From contig OZ034968.1 in assembly GCA_964030785.1 (NCBI GenBank), forward strand, positions 29,315,686-29,379,685: DNA of 64,000 nt. Reading direction: 5' to 3'. Shown here piece by piece: positions 37,801-50,400 of the stretch (position 1 is the first letter of the stretch; each line of letters opens with the position of its first letter). The notes under the pieces are model-generated. The model was given only the letters and a program-made list of their open reading frames with translations, ran no database searches and was not told the DNA's origin. Made by a program: the position numbers and the translations under genes. The DNA is from Siderastrea siderea (lineage: Eukaryota > Cnidaria > Anthozoa > Scleractinia > Rhizangiidae).

Positions 37801-40800
37801 AGCGTAGTTTGTTCAACACTCAACTGGGAAAATCTCAGGCCGAAACTTGTCACTTGCATATTCAATATTGACTGCTCTACTAACCTGGTCCTTCATTCCA
37901 TCGATTTTGATGGTCTCAGAAACAGAAATGGATCGAAATGGAAGGTCGAAAGCTGCAACTTTAATGCCATTTCCCAGGTCAAGTGGCTGTTGACACCGCG
38001 AACGTTTATGTTTTCGATAACACAACCATCACGCTCATGTTCTTGACATAATTCACAGCGGGAGTGTACACAGATCCAGAGTTTAGAGAAATGTGGTGCC
38101 CAAACGCTGTACTGTCGCCAAAAATACTAACAGCAAATAAACAATAACAAAAAACGAATTCCTTTTCCACAATCGAGTCACCACGAACAAAAAAAACAGA
38201 TATTCTCGAGTAGTTCGCGCGAGACTTCGTTGCACTTCGCGCATGCTCGTTAGAGTTTTCGAATGATTGACAGATTTCTTTACTGGGGCAATCATGTAGA
38301 GGCCAAAAGCGGCAAGATCAAAGGTAGCTGCCAGCCCCCCCTGGGGCATATATTTTTTACTGTTTAGTGTTATACAGCCCGAATTTTTACTGTTAACTGT
38401 TACGATAAGTCTTATATGAAATTACAGTTAAGTGTTACAACACATTCTAGATACTGAATGAAACAAGAAAAATGGATAACTGAAACTACAGAAGTGATTT
38501 TACTGGTGAAATTGCCATTAACACGCAAAAAAAGGCCATTTTCTCGATCTTTGTGAAAATTTTTATTCATTTATTTATTTTAACTATTACATCGAATTTT
38601 ATACTGTTAGCTGTTAAATGGCCTAAAATTTTAGTATTAGTTGTTATGCCGACCCCCCCCCCCCCCCACATCTAGGCCCTCCTGTAAATCTACTGCTCAC
38701 AGCTGTTTAATAACAGAAAAGCTTCACATTTCAATTTATTAATTTATACTACTCTTATTGGGTGAGAGGTGTATTTGCATGAGAGTATGTAAACACAGTT
38801 GTGATGTCACAGTTTTGCATAGTATCTAGTTACATTGTATTTTATAAAAGCCATAAAAAACATTTTTCTGTGTTTGCGTAGCCTGATATAAACATTCGAG
38901 GGGTTGGGAGAATTCTTGGAAGTTATGCAAACCCTCGAGTTTGCATAACTGTCTTGAATTCTCCCCACCTCTCGAATGTTTATATCAGGCTATGCAAACA
39001 GCTAAAAATTTTGCTATTGCTTAAATGTACGGTACACTTTTTTGACAAATTATAAAATTGTTTAGCCTTTATATTTTATTATTTTGCCCCACTCCAACCA
39101 TGTGTGTAGCTATACCTGTATTCTAAAAGATGTTTTGAAAGGTGCTAACCCCAAAGGCCACAAGAGAATTGTATGCAGCTTGTTAGAATGCCTTTCAGGA
39201 TTGGCGAAGAAAACAATAAACAAGAAACAGAAACAATGATGCATAGAGGTGTGTGATAATTAGGTCCAATGAAACTGGAGGGACCCTCGTGAGTGTCTTC
39301 GGTAAGCATACAATTCTATGAATGGGGAACCTAGTGGCCCTCTGCTTTAAATATCTTGTTTTACCCAATAACAGCCTGAGCTCATGAGCCACCATGTGTT
39401 CTTTGTCCGCAGTACAAATTCAGGTGCCTTTCTAACAGTGATTTTACTCAAGCACTGATTAATAGTACTTGTCTTTCACCTCATAGCAGCTAGCTTTAGT
39501 ATAACATAAATACAATAATCCAAACAAAGGAAGAAATTTTATTTGATTTCTATGATGTGATCATGATTTTTGTATTCATGTCAAACTAAGCACATAGGGG
39601 ATCAGAATAGTATGCACTTACCAGTACACAGGAATTTTGCTTTAACTTAAAGTGTGACAGAAACTTGAGGATTTCTTCCCTGCTGAACCATGCAGATAAA
39701 ACAAGGAGGGATTTTGATGAATCCAAAAGACTGTTAAATGCTTTACGTGTCATTATTCATTACCAGGATTTTAATGTTAAGTTTTAACAGATCAATTTAA
39801 TGATAAAGAGATATCATCTACAGGTGGTGCTCGAGACATGTAGGCCATACTATTCAAGTAAGAGGGAAATATTATATTGCCTTCTTTCTTGGATGGTGGA
39901 AGGTTGTCTTAGATTATACTTTAGTCAGACCCAAAAAGAGAATGAGAAAAGCGAGAAAAATACTGATTACTGAAGCATGTTGAGAAAAGATACATCTACT
40001 GACTAGAGACAATTAATGAATCTCTCATTATACTTTAACACATTTACCACTTCTCTGAGATGAGTTAAACTGGCTGACCCCAGTTTGTTTCACACAACTT
40101 AACTATATAGAGCACTTTAATTTCTTAATAAGAAACTATTTTAATAGCAAAATATTACACCCTTTATATTTTTTTTTTGGTAGCACTGGATTAATAACCA
40201 CAACTCAAAAGTCAATGGTAGTTCCAGAATGCATAATCCCAAAACAAAGACTGAAAGGAAGCTGGTGAGAAAACCATCAGGATTTAATGCCTTTACAAGG
40301 GGTTTTCTCCAGAAAGGTAAATGTTTTTTAACAGTATCCTTGTTCAAATCATTTGTGAAAGTGTATTTCTGTATTTAGTAAGTTGTTATTTCGTTTGATT
40401 CTATGTCAGAACAAAGTGGCGGAAGTGCTGAGGTCTTTCGCACAATTGGTGAAAAATGGAGATCCTTGCCGGAATCCACCAAAGATTCTTTCAGGAAGAG
40501 GGCAGCAGTTTCAGGCTGTGTTTCTTTACCATCGCCTAATAAGAAAGCAAAGAGGATAATAACCAACATTATGAATGAGGTAACTCATCTCCTTTAAAAA
40601 AACTGAAAAGTATGTAAAAGTACTTGAAAATATTATTTAAAGCCTATAGTTTAAATCACCACGGTCAATATGCTTCACATATGATATATCCCATTCAAAC
40701 TGCGCTTGAAATACCCTTTACCATGCATGATTGCTTTGATGAATCATGATAATTGACACTGGAGAGAATATCTAATTGCTGATGACTTCAAATGCTAGTT

Positions 40801-43800
40801 TAACATATTTTATAAAGATTAGAATATCTTAATAGGCACATAGAGGGAGGGACAAAGCTTGAGTAGTTGTTACTGTGCCCCTCAGTTAACTTTATTGATT
40901 ATAAGTTACAGTAAAGAAACCTAAAAACTTAAAAAAACTAGGAAGCTTAGGATTTAATATGATTCTAGTTTGTAAGTAGTTAAAGCCTTGATAGAGGTAT
41001 ATGCTCATTAGTACTGGGTAAGATAGTAGTGCTTAAGTGTGCTTTTCAACAAATGTTTGGGCGTTATTTGCCATTAATCGTCTATTTGTGCTTTTTGGCA
41101 CCAATCTTGTCAAATTTGTTAGGAAAGGTTTAATAAGTGCTTGATCCAAAGATGCACTGTGAGTATTCTATATCTGTGTTGATCTTTTATTTTCATAACA
41201 GGTAAACTAAGTAACTTACCATTTAATGCAGAATATTATATTTAATAGCAAGTAGGTATTTATGGTTAAGAATATCTAGATAAAAAATTACAGTAAAATA
41301 TAAATTACATAATGAGGAGTGACGGTTTCCATCAAAGTGACATAATAATCTGACAAATCCAAACATAATTAACCAAATGACCTCATTTGTTAAATATTGC
41401 ATACTAGAATGAAATAAAACTAATATTTTGCATAAAAGATTTTGGATTTATACATGAGATTTTAAAGTAAACTGAACTACCACAAGACGTGTGAAACCCC
41501 CTTATGATATTAATAATTTACCTTAATTATCAATCAAATTTACCTTATTAGCACAAGTGAAACAAAACAGTTTCTTTCTAGAAACTTACCCCTTTCGTTA
41601 TTAACTTATTTAATGATTATTATAATTTATGTTGTTATTGATTTCCATTGTTAACACATGCAGGTTGCACGACTGGAAGCATTAGGTGGCCATTCAGTGG
41701 TCCTGTGTGCCTATGATGGCCCCATAATTCATGGCTCAGCAGGAGCTGGAGGGGATATTTTAAATACAAATCTAATCCAGATGTTTGAAACCCACTTACG
41801 ATGTGAGTATATGTAATAACTTTGCCAATCAGTCAATCACTGCATAATGCTGTAACTGTTATTTTGCTGTACTTAATTCTTAATCTTTTTGCCATTTCAA
41901 CACGTATAAATTTTGTAGAATGAATGAAAGAATGAGAATGAAAGAATGAATGAATGAATGAATGAATGATGTATAATAGTTTGATGTATAATTTTAGTAA
42001 GAACATAATAAAACTTGTCCACAATGATGTTCCTTTACATTTCTACCTGTAGGTTCCCAAGAGAAAAAGCAAGACATTTCTGTCAAAAGTCTTCAGGAAC
42101 TATTCAATTTAAAATACAGTATGTCACGCATCATTTCCAAATTCCACATTATTTTTGCCTTATTTAGAACAATAAAGCCCACCCTACCTACTACCCCCTG
42201 GAAGATTATTGGAAATCATGAGGGGGAAGGCCCAAACTAAGTTGTATTAATAATATTAATACCAATAAAAAGCTAGACTTTAATCTGTATGTGTGTGTGG
42301 GGGGGGGGAGGGGGGGTGGGGGTCAAATCAAACCTGCTTTGGGAGAGGTAATTGGCCATTTTCTGGGGAAAACAATATGGATGCATGATAAGAGACAAAC
42401 ATTAATGTTTTTAGTCCTTGTGTCTTGTAAAATTATATGTTTCCAGATTGTACATTTTTCTAGCAAATAGCGCTATTTTCCCTTTGAAATCCCCTCTGGG
42501 ACGTTATGTGTAAATAGCAAATGCTGTTATGTCCTGGAATTGATTCCTTTATATGCCATCAAGTTGGTGGTATTGTTTGAATATTAGTAAGGATCATTAT
42601 TTGTACTTAAGGTGTTTTCTTATGGCCTCATCTGTTTTTTATTTTTCCATTAATTTGTGGAAAGGCAACATTTTGTTTTTGGTTACTCTCATGGCACTGG
42701 TAAATTGGTAGTGGAAATGTTTCAATGGTTTTGTGCTCTGAACATCGTCAATAATAGTTCATATTTTGTTATCACTTTCCATTTTCATAAAGAAAAATGC
42801 AGCACCAAATGTATATTATTTTTTTATTATTTTTTTTTTGTAGGTGAGCTTGTACAGAGGGGGGACAGCAAAATGCCCTACTCAAAAATTGACCAGCTGG
42901 GCATCACATTCCAAGACCTACCATTGAATTTGCAGGAAGAAATTGGAAGATATCCAAAAAAGCCACATTTGTATGGTAGTGCTCAAAGGCGGAAATTGTG
43001 GACAACTCGCCATGAGTGGAGTTTTTGTGTTTCTCTGTCCACTGCATCTGATCCTGCTTCACCATCCACTTCTCACACAACCACAGCCACCCACATTAGT
43101 GCCCACCCACCCACTTCTCACCCATCCACAGTCCCTGTCACTGCTCCCCCATCCACTTCCCATGCATCCACAATCCCTGTTAGTGTTCGCCCATCCACTT
43201 TTCACACATCCACAATCCCTGACAGTGTTCAGCCATCCACTTCTCACTCACCAACAGTCCCTGTCACTGCTCTCCCATCTACTTCCCACACATCCACAAT
43301 CTCTGTCAGTGTTCACCCATCCACTTTTTCCACTCTCGTTCAACAAAGCTTGTCAACTACATCTGGTTTTATTGTCTCCCAAGGTGAGCAACAAATTTCA
43401 ACAGACATGAAATCAATGAATATGAATGTGTTTTATCACAATTGTTTAATTTACTCATGGCCTGGAACTCTGGATGAAAACTGGGTTAAAATGACCATTT
43501 AATGCTGCTGCTGCTGCTGCTGGTGATGAGATGATGATGATGATGATAGTTCTGATAATATTATGAAGATTAGTGGAAATAATAAGAAAAATGGGAAGTA
43601 TGTGCTCTACTGCAAAGTAAATTTCAGTTGAAAATGACTTCATGCATTGTGTGCGAGTATATGATATTATATAGCATGCATGCTGTGTGTTTAACGGAAA
43701 ACTTATTAATTTTAATTATTTAATTTCAACACATTTTTCAAGTTAATTGTGTAGGAAAGGTCATCATACCATGCTGACTTCTTCAAAAGCTCATTGGAAC

Positions 43801-44366
43801 AGATAAATATTATTGATCAAATATTATACCAAACTTCATAAGTTTAATTGAAGAGTTAATAACATAATCTTTAACAAGCCGCGCACAAGTCCTTTTCGTG
43901 CCCATTGTAGCCAACAAAAGATCTCCATTGTGGTCTTCTTTCTGCTAACTTCATCGTAGTCCAACTCCTCCAGCTGACCAAATGATTAATGACTGATTAA
44001 CATACTTGTGCACTATTGCTAGTATTAGTCTTGAGCACTTTTGAATAAACTTTAATATTCTTTGATTCGAAATATTTTCCATTGATATGGCATTTTTTTT
44101 TTAATGCAGATACTCAGTTTGGGATGCTGAAACCCAACACAAACAGGACAGTTCATGCTGTTTGTGTACTTTCACCGCGGGCACGAATTCATGGCCGCAC
44201 GGTTACCCCAGGCAGTGTTGTGGTTGAAGTTCGCAAAGTGCTAACACCAGGTTTGCGCCCTATATGTTCTGGCGCATTTGATGAAGGAGAAGATGTGTAC
44301 GTTGGTGGCTTTTATGAATGGCCCTCTAGCCAACTTACTTTTCTCAAAGATGGCTTGGACTGTTGA
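34810..44366 (+). CDS. Homeodomain-like plus HMG-box-like protein, 7 exons
   Basis: Exons with GT-AG borders and continuous phase: 34810-34962, 40184-40316, 40410-40579, 41664-41802, 42053-42118, 42844-43383 and 44110-44366 (TGA). The product is 485 residues. Residues about 5-62 resemble a homeodomain: an early FTEQQKEILLKFYEEG helix and the recognition-helix pattern EEQVKHWINNHNSK, split by the first intron. Residues about 80-125 resemble an HMG box (KPSGFNAF...IGEKWRSLPESTKDSF). The central part (LCAYDGPIIHGSAGAGG) and the C-terminal domain (VHAVCVLSPRARIHG...GGFYEWP) are unrecognised. A Ser/Thr/Pro linker has 14-residue repeats. Nuclear DNA binding is inferred. The 5.2-kb first intron holds a nested hAT-type insertion. 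It may be a cargo or accessory gene of the surrounding KDZ element, but a host transcription factor is not excluded. Confidence 0.78.
35298..38681. mobile_element. Inverted-repeat element with CTGTAA duplication, split by a hAT-like insertion
   Basis: GAGGGCCTAGATG at 35298 is mirrored by CATCTAGGCCCTC ending at 38681. CTGTAA flanks both sides (35292-35297 and 38682-38687). After removing the inner element it would be about 390 bp and rich in 'tactgttaactgtta' phrases, with a poly-C run at about 38653-38667. It lies in intron 1 of the homeodomain/HMG gene. Confidence 0.65.
35350..38343. mobile_element. 2994-bp hAT-type element, non-autonomous
   Basis: The termini are perfect 17-bp inverted repeats (CAGGGGGGGCTGGCAGC). 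Subterminal 'ccccagtaaagaaat' is also mirrored. The 8-bp direct repeat GGGCATAT lies at 35342-35349 and 38344-38351. An 8-bp duplication and CAGGG-type ends are typical of hAT transposons. The longest inner frame (35512-35961) has no transposase motif. A small internal hairpin ('caacttgagcagttgaaaa') occurs at about 36675-36765. Confidence 0.8.
38872..39003. repeat. Long near-perfect hairpin in intron 1 of the homeodomain/HMG gene
   Basis: Arms of about 55 bp, TAGCCTGATATAAACATTCG against CGAATGTTTATATCAGGCTA, continue through 'gggagaattc' and 'ttatgcaaac' to a tight loop at CCTCGAG. No direct repeat flanks it. It is probably a MITE. The sense intron RNA would form a stem resembling a microRNA precursor. 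Confidence 0.65.
39004..40183. other. Remainder of intron 1, nothing recognised
   Basis: AT-rich sequence without domain-like frames. A T-run at 40168-40178 directly precedes the exon 2 acceptor and serves as its polypyrimidine tract. Confidence 0.4.
42290..42330. repeat. G-rich tract in intron 5 of the homeodomain/HMG gene
   Basis: 'gtgtgtgtgg' is followed by about 30 bases of almost pure G with a few A and T. The rest of the 42119-42843 intron shows no feature. Confidence 0.6.
43090..43332 (+). repeat. 42-bp coding minisatellite (Ser/Thr/Pro repeats)
   Basis: Inside exon 6, about five to six 42-bp units encode variants of STIPVSVRPSTSHT. Units alternate between PVTA and PVSV versions, so pairs of units (84 bp) look like a higher-order repeat. 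It forms a low-complexity linker likely to vary in copy number. Confidence 0.8.
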
Positions 44367-44385
44367 GACAACACCATACATTTTG

Positions 44386-44908
44386 TTTTTTTGTTTTTTT
44401 TCTTGTCACATTCTAGAGGTATTAGGACAAAGTAGTTTGCATTTATGACGGTGGATCCTAATCCAGAGGTGTTTTTTATGCAAAGGTTATGGAAAAGGGA
44501 GATCTTGGCAAGAACTATTTGAATGTAAAAAGACAATTGGGGGTAACTACACATTTCTCAGAGATAATTAAACAAACCATAATTCTAAAAAGGCTTAAAT
44601 TAAAATACAAAGGGTGTCTGCCATTTTGTTTCCAAATTTAAGCTGCTTTTTTTTTGTTTTTTTTTCTTGTCACATTCTAGAGGTATTAGGACAAAGTAGC
44701 TTGCATTAATGACGGTGGATCCTAATCCAGAGGTGTTTTTTTATGCAAAGGTTATGGAAAAGGGAGATCTTGGCAAGAACTATTTGAATGTAAAAAGACA
44801 ATTGGGGGTAACTACACATTTCTCAGAGATAATTAAACAAACCATAATTCTAAAAAGGCTTAAATTAAAATACAAAGGGTGTCTGCCATTTTGTTTCGAA
44901 ATTTAAGC
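44386..44908. repeat. Tandem duplication, period about 264 bp
   Basis: The block from 'tcttgtcacattctagagg' (44401) to 'tttaagct' (about 44643) is repeated starting at 44665 with only a handful of differences. It lies directly after the stop codon of the homeodomain/HMG gene, probably in its 3' untranslated region. Confidence 0.85.
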
Positions 44909-46680
44909 TCTTTGGGTTCTGTTACCCCTTGCTAGAAGCTGCTTTTTCCGCGCGAAAAATGCCGTTGTATTAGTAGCCGAAAATCTCGCACCAGAAGGCA
45001 CGCTTCTCGAAAGCCCCGAAAAGCCGTTGGTAAAGTATGAACCACTCATTCCATCAGCAGCCGCATGGGGATAAGTTATTAGTGACAGATTTGTTTTCTC
45101 ATTTCTTAGCTGGGTTTCCTAAGTTACAGCAATCACAGATTTGGTATTCTCTGCTCAACCGGGTATTCAGTAGGTATTTATGCCAGTGCACGTCAAATGT
45201 GCCCGTCTCGAGCAGGTTTTTCTTCAGTTCGTAGGCCTCCAACCGCGAAAAATATGGAGTCACAAAGCTATCGTTCATCCGTAGTCTTTAGAGCTTCAAG
45301 ATAAACGCAAAGCACCTCCCATAAGTACGAAACATGGTACATCTAGAGTGCTAAAAACTGCACACAGACTTCTCGGGATAACCCAGCACCTAAGAGGAAC
45401 AATTTTTCTTTTCTGAGTCTTCCTTTTTGCGTCCTATAAAGCAAAAAGGTCTATTGTTCTGCTGACTTGTCTTGGAATGACGTTGCTAATGTTTCTCTTT
45501 CTGTTCATAAGGCCATTATTTATATCATAGTCAATCTAGATTTCTGGGCAGCATTAAAGCATAGCTGAGCTCATCGGTAGTTCTTTTTGCGATACCAGCT
45601 TGACGATGAACATTTACATAATATATACCAAAAATAAAATTGTTTTATTTTTCGTTTGTTTGTTTGTTTGTTTTCCATTAAGTTATGGATACTTCGTCAT
45701 CCAAAAGTTGTCCGTCCGTTGGCCATGTTCTAGTGTGAAGACAGGCAATTGAACATTACGAGATAAGGTTTTGCTGTGCCCACATGACTGTTAGGCTCGG
45801 TTATTTAAACGGAGTGAAGCTTATACCGCAGTTAAGCATTATCAATAGAAGTTTGTACATGTACCTGTTCGTAAGTCAGTGGATTCCTTTTTTTAAGACT
45901 TTTTTTCGGTTGGCGACATTTATATCGGTTTAACCAGGCACTTCTTTTAATTAACCGGGCTTGAGAGTTTTATTCGCTTTTCTTTTTTAAGCTATTGAGG
46001 ATATACTTTCCTACCTTCCCCTGCTGCTAATAAAAGTTAGGTGTTTTGCACCTTAACTACTGTACTGTATAGTTTTAAACACGTGGGGATAGCTGATTTA
46101 TAACTTGGCTGAGAAGAATATTGCTTACAAATTTGTTTTCAAAGAGTCCTCTATAAATGGAAACAGATATAGAACGTGTTATCTTGTACTGTACTAATAC
46201 AAGTTCAAAAACATTCTCTCATTCTCTTTGTCTGGTCATTAATTCGGCCCGAACAATGTATGAAGTCAGTGTGAGTCTGCCTGAGGTATATTAATTAAGC
46301 GTCATCGGATGTTATCATGTATCTCCATGTTTTGTGTGGTATGCACAGTCGGAGAATTGGAATTCTTATTTTTGCATTGGCATTGTCTTGCCCTAACATG
46401 AATGCAGTTGCCTATTTTCCAGTTTTATGTCGGATATCACCTAGCCATATATACTTTAGTCGTTAAGAAAGTGTGTATGAGTCGGTAGGGGTATTCCCAG
46501 TTTAGGAAACTGGGAATTAGAAATAATGTTCCAATCTCTGAAGGCAATTTGATGCACGGACGGTTGGCTCCAAGTTTCGATACTCAGTACCAGGAATTTA
46601 AGTAAATTTACACTGGCAAAATTGCATGGGGGCGTACGCAATGGAATAAAACGCAGGGTTTGCGAGTGATATTCGACTTC
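44909..46680. other. Non-coding stretch
   Basis: A (GTTT)n microsatellite lies at about 45651-45674. 'ttcccagtttaggaaactggga' near 46494 is a short palindrome. No exon or element is recognised. Confidence 0.4.
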
Positions 46681-46689
46681 GATTGTTTG

Positions 46690-46985
46690 TTTACCCATGA
46701 CTCGCGAAATACAAATGCATCATTATCTCTGTCCCGGACAATGATGAAGGCCTCACCCCAGGACTCCAGTCCTAAATCCTTTAGTTCTTTCTCTACTGTT
46801 CGTCTCCATCTCTCCATGGATCTCCCTCTCTTTCTCTTGCCTACTGGTGCCAATGTGATGGCAGTGCGTGGAATAGCTTCTCTCTCCAGTCGTAACTTAT
46901 CCCTACCACCAACTGGGCGCTCTTCCCTACACTGTACAAAGTTCTGACATTCCAGCACCCTATTTTCAACTTCCATTGACAGGTC
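46690..46985 (-). pseudogene. Internally deleted RTE-type LINE copy
   Basis: On the minus strand, WKLKIGCWNVRTLYSVGKSA (about 46915-46980) is the start of an apurinic-endonuclease domain of an RTE-like ORF2. It is followed almost at once by GKRKRGRSMERWRRTVEKEL and LGLESWGEAF (about 46690-46870), the extreme C-terminus of the same kind of protein. The whole reverse transcriptase between them is missing. GRDKLRLEREA marks the junction area. The remaining 5' sequence may extend to about 47100. Confidence 0.65.
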
Positions 46986-47333
46986 TTTGAACTACTCACA
47001 GTGTGTTTGTAATCCGTAATAGTGTTTACAGTGTGAGGTGATTGGCCCCTCGCCAAACCCCAACCTGGAGGGCCAGAGGCATACGTAAGGCCGTTTAGAT
47101 AAACGGGCGTACACAGGAACCATTTACAGCAAAGACAAAATTGACCTTTATTTTGGCAATTTTTAGAATGGTAGCAGAACTGAACTCCGGAATGCATAAT
47201 AAGTACGGTCATTGGTGATTCTACCCCAGTGGAAGTTACTCTAAAACATTAGCTTAGCTGGCAATCAAGTACCACACCATACACCAATAAAATCCGATGA
47301 CTGGTTGAACCAGCGAAATAAGTCCCATTTGTT

Positions 47334-47488
47334 AAATCTGGCCCCAGTTGTTCAAAAGTTGGATAGCGCTATCCACCGGATAAATCACTATCCAGTGGAT
47401 AACGCAATTGGTTTCCCTATCACTTATCCACTGGGTAGTGATTTATGCGGTTGATAGCACTATCCAACTTTTGAACAACTGGGGCCTG
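47334..47488. repeat. Palindromic MITE with CCCCAGTTGTTCAAAAG ends
   Basis: CCCCAGTTGTTCAAAAGTTG at the left is mirrored by CAACTTTTGAACAACTGGGG at the right. The inner 'gatagcgctatcca' and 'ggataaatcactatcca' parts also pair. CTGG-like bases flank it. It is probably a short DNA transposon derivative. Confidence 0.7.
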
Positions 47489-47499
47489 GTGGTTAGTCT

Positions 47500-50400
47500 A
47501 AAATATACTCAGTGAAACCACTCAAATATTTTTATTCGTCCTGGAAAAATAAAAGTAGATTGTCCGTCTAAAATGTCCAGAAATTGGTAAAATTCTTTCA
47601 GAAACATCTCGACTAAACTTGGGGTGGATTTAGGGGGAGGGCCGAGAGGGCCCTCGGTCCCCCCTTTTTTCTTGTATTTTAAGAAAGTTTTTGTATTAAC
47701 CAACCGTCTGCACTGTTGCCTGCTCTTTATTCGCATGTATATGCACTTATTTACCACTTTGCCCAAGGTTACCAGAGAGGGATGACATTCATCAATCCCT
47801 GCTGTGGTTTATTTCCCGTTATCCTTGTAGGATGTATGAATACAGTGGATGACTGTAAATAGTCCGCTTACCACCACCTTAAGAGTTTTAAAAAATCCTC
47901 TTAAAGTCTGTCTTCTGAAGCCCAAACTTTTGGTCAGGAATGCTCTCAGAATGCTGTAAGCAGCATCTCCCCGAACGCAGTGAATTTTTCAATGGGGGGA
48001 GGGAGGGGGCGCTCGCCACAAATTCTTCGGCCCCTTCTTTCTGAAATGTCTGGATCCGCCCCTGATCATCGTGATGTTAATATCATACTGGTGATTCATC
48101 TAGGACAATCATTTCCCCGTAATGTTTCTAACATTCCGACGAGCCAACGGGTTGAATCACATGATTGTCCTTTCATGACATATCATCAAAAATACCCATA
48201 ATTGTTCCCGCTTTGCCAATTTTCGGGAACGTCTGTCCATCCAGATTGTCTATCTGGTTGAATCACCATCGGCGTTCTAGATTGTTTAAAGTTAGTCCCA
48301 TTCTTCTAATTTTTTGCAATTTTCAGAAACATCTCGAAACCAAACTGGGCAATTTTTGCCATTTGCCAAAGCTTCAGTCCTGATTGTCCACCAGATGAAA
48401 TCTTCCATTTAGATATCTTTTCCGAATTGGTTCCCTTTTCCCTAGTTTTCGATAATGTTATCAACATACTGGTGATCCATCTAGTGGAATCACCGTCTGA
48501 ATATGATTTGACAGGCAAAAAAGCAGAAATTGGGCTCATTGTGCCAATTATCGACGATTTGCATCATTCCTGGCCGTCCATCACCACGAGATCTATTTTG
48601 TCTGGAAGAAATACCTGCAATTAGGCTGGTGTAAGTAATATTTGGTAATTTTCCAAAAGATCTCAGTGATCCAACTGCTTTAGCCAAGAGAACTTGTCCC
48701 ATTTGGTCAATCTGGTGGAGTCACAGTGAGAATCAGTTTTGTCAGTCAGAAATATACGAGGTCAGTCTAATTCGATTACTTTTGGCATTGCTGGTGATAA
48801 CTCACTGACTCAGTCTGTAGGATCACCGTGTTGATAAACAATGCCAGAGTCTACCATATCAGAAATTGTGCCCGTCTTTCCATTTCCCCGTAACGTTTCT
48901 AACATCCCGACAAGCCAACTGGTTGAATCATTGTCCTTTCATGACATATCATCAGAATACCCATAATTGTTCCCGTTTTGCCAATTTTCGGGAACGTTTG
49001 TCCATCCAGATTGCCTGTCTCGTTGAATCACCATCGGCGATCTAGATTGTCCAAAGTTAGTCCCATTCTTCTAATTTTTTGCAATTTTCAGAAACATCTC
49101 GAAACTAAACTGGCAATTTTTGCCAGTTGACAAAGCATCCATCCTGATTGTCCACCAGATGAAATCTTCCATTTGGATATCTTTTCCGAATTGGTTCCCT
49201 TTTCCCTAGTTTTCGATAATGTTATCAACATACTGATGATCCATCTAGTGGAATCACCGTCCCGAGATTGGGCTGACTTTGCCAATTATCACCGATTTTC
49301 ATGTATCCTGACTGTCCATCTAGTGAAATCACCTCGAGGTCTATTTTGTCTGTGTGAAACTGAAAATCCGCTATGAAGTTCATCCGGACTAACCTTTTTT
49401 GTTACTTTCACAAAATATCCCGATGACGAACTGGCTGGGACAACGAAATCAGTCCTATTTGTCAGTATGAAATGTACATTAATTCTCATTCAACATGCTT
49501 TTCTGTATTGTTCACGGACTTCATACATAATATCTCAATGTCCCAGTCTGTAGTATCACCGTTTTGAAAAAAGATTGCCAGAGTCTGCCATATATATCTG
49601 AAATTGTACACGTCTCACATTTACAAAATTAGCCTCGTTTTGCCAATTCTCTGGAAACGTCTATCCATCCTTTTTTTGTCTATCTGGTGGAATCGGCCTA
49701 TTTAGGGGCCCATTACATGAGGCGGGCTGGCTTGGTTTGCCGGAATCTCGGCACGTCTGTGAAACACACTAAAAATCAATTTCGCGATTACATGGAAAAA
49801 TCTCAGCCCGGCCAGCTGGGAACCCGGCTAGCCAGGTTGAAAATTTACCATGTAATCGGGATTGCCGGGCCAACACTTTCACGTCACTAAATTTCGCTTC
49901 AAAGCAAAATGGCTCACCAGAAGTTCGATATTTCTCTTTCTATATAACACATAACGATGTATCAGTCCATAAAGCTACGTAAAACTGAAAATAATACACC
50001 AAAATAATGGATTAGCGAAAGGAAAAGCACTCAATTCGTACTTTTTGATGTAGCCATCTTTTCACACGACAGGTTCTAAATTTTGCCGCAGGCGGGCTGG
50101 TCCGCCTTATGTAATACCGGGCTGAGCAGTCATCTCGGTAAACATAGCCAGCCCTGCTACCGAGCCAGCCCGGCTCATGTAATCGGGCCCTTAGATTGTT
50201 CTTCTAAATTGTTAGATTTAGTCCCATTCGTCTGTTTTTAGGAAATTTTCAAAACCAGATCAAAATGGCTAGAGTAGAATTTTGGAGCCTTTTTGCCACT
50301 TTTCGCCAGTTGTTATATCCATTCCGATTGTCTAATAGGTGGAATCACCATTGGGTGTAAGATATTGTGTCTGAGTAATTCTCTTAATTTGTATCATCCT

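Noticed and set aside
46660..46947. Plus-strand 95-residue open frame
   Set aside because: It is a shadow of the minus-strand LINE fragment.
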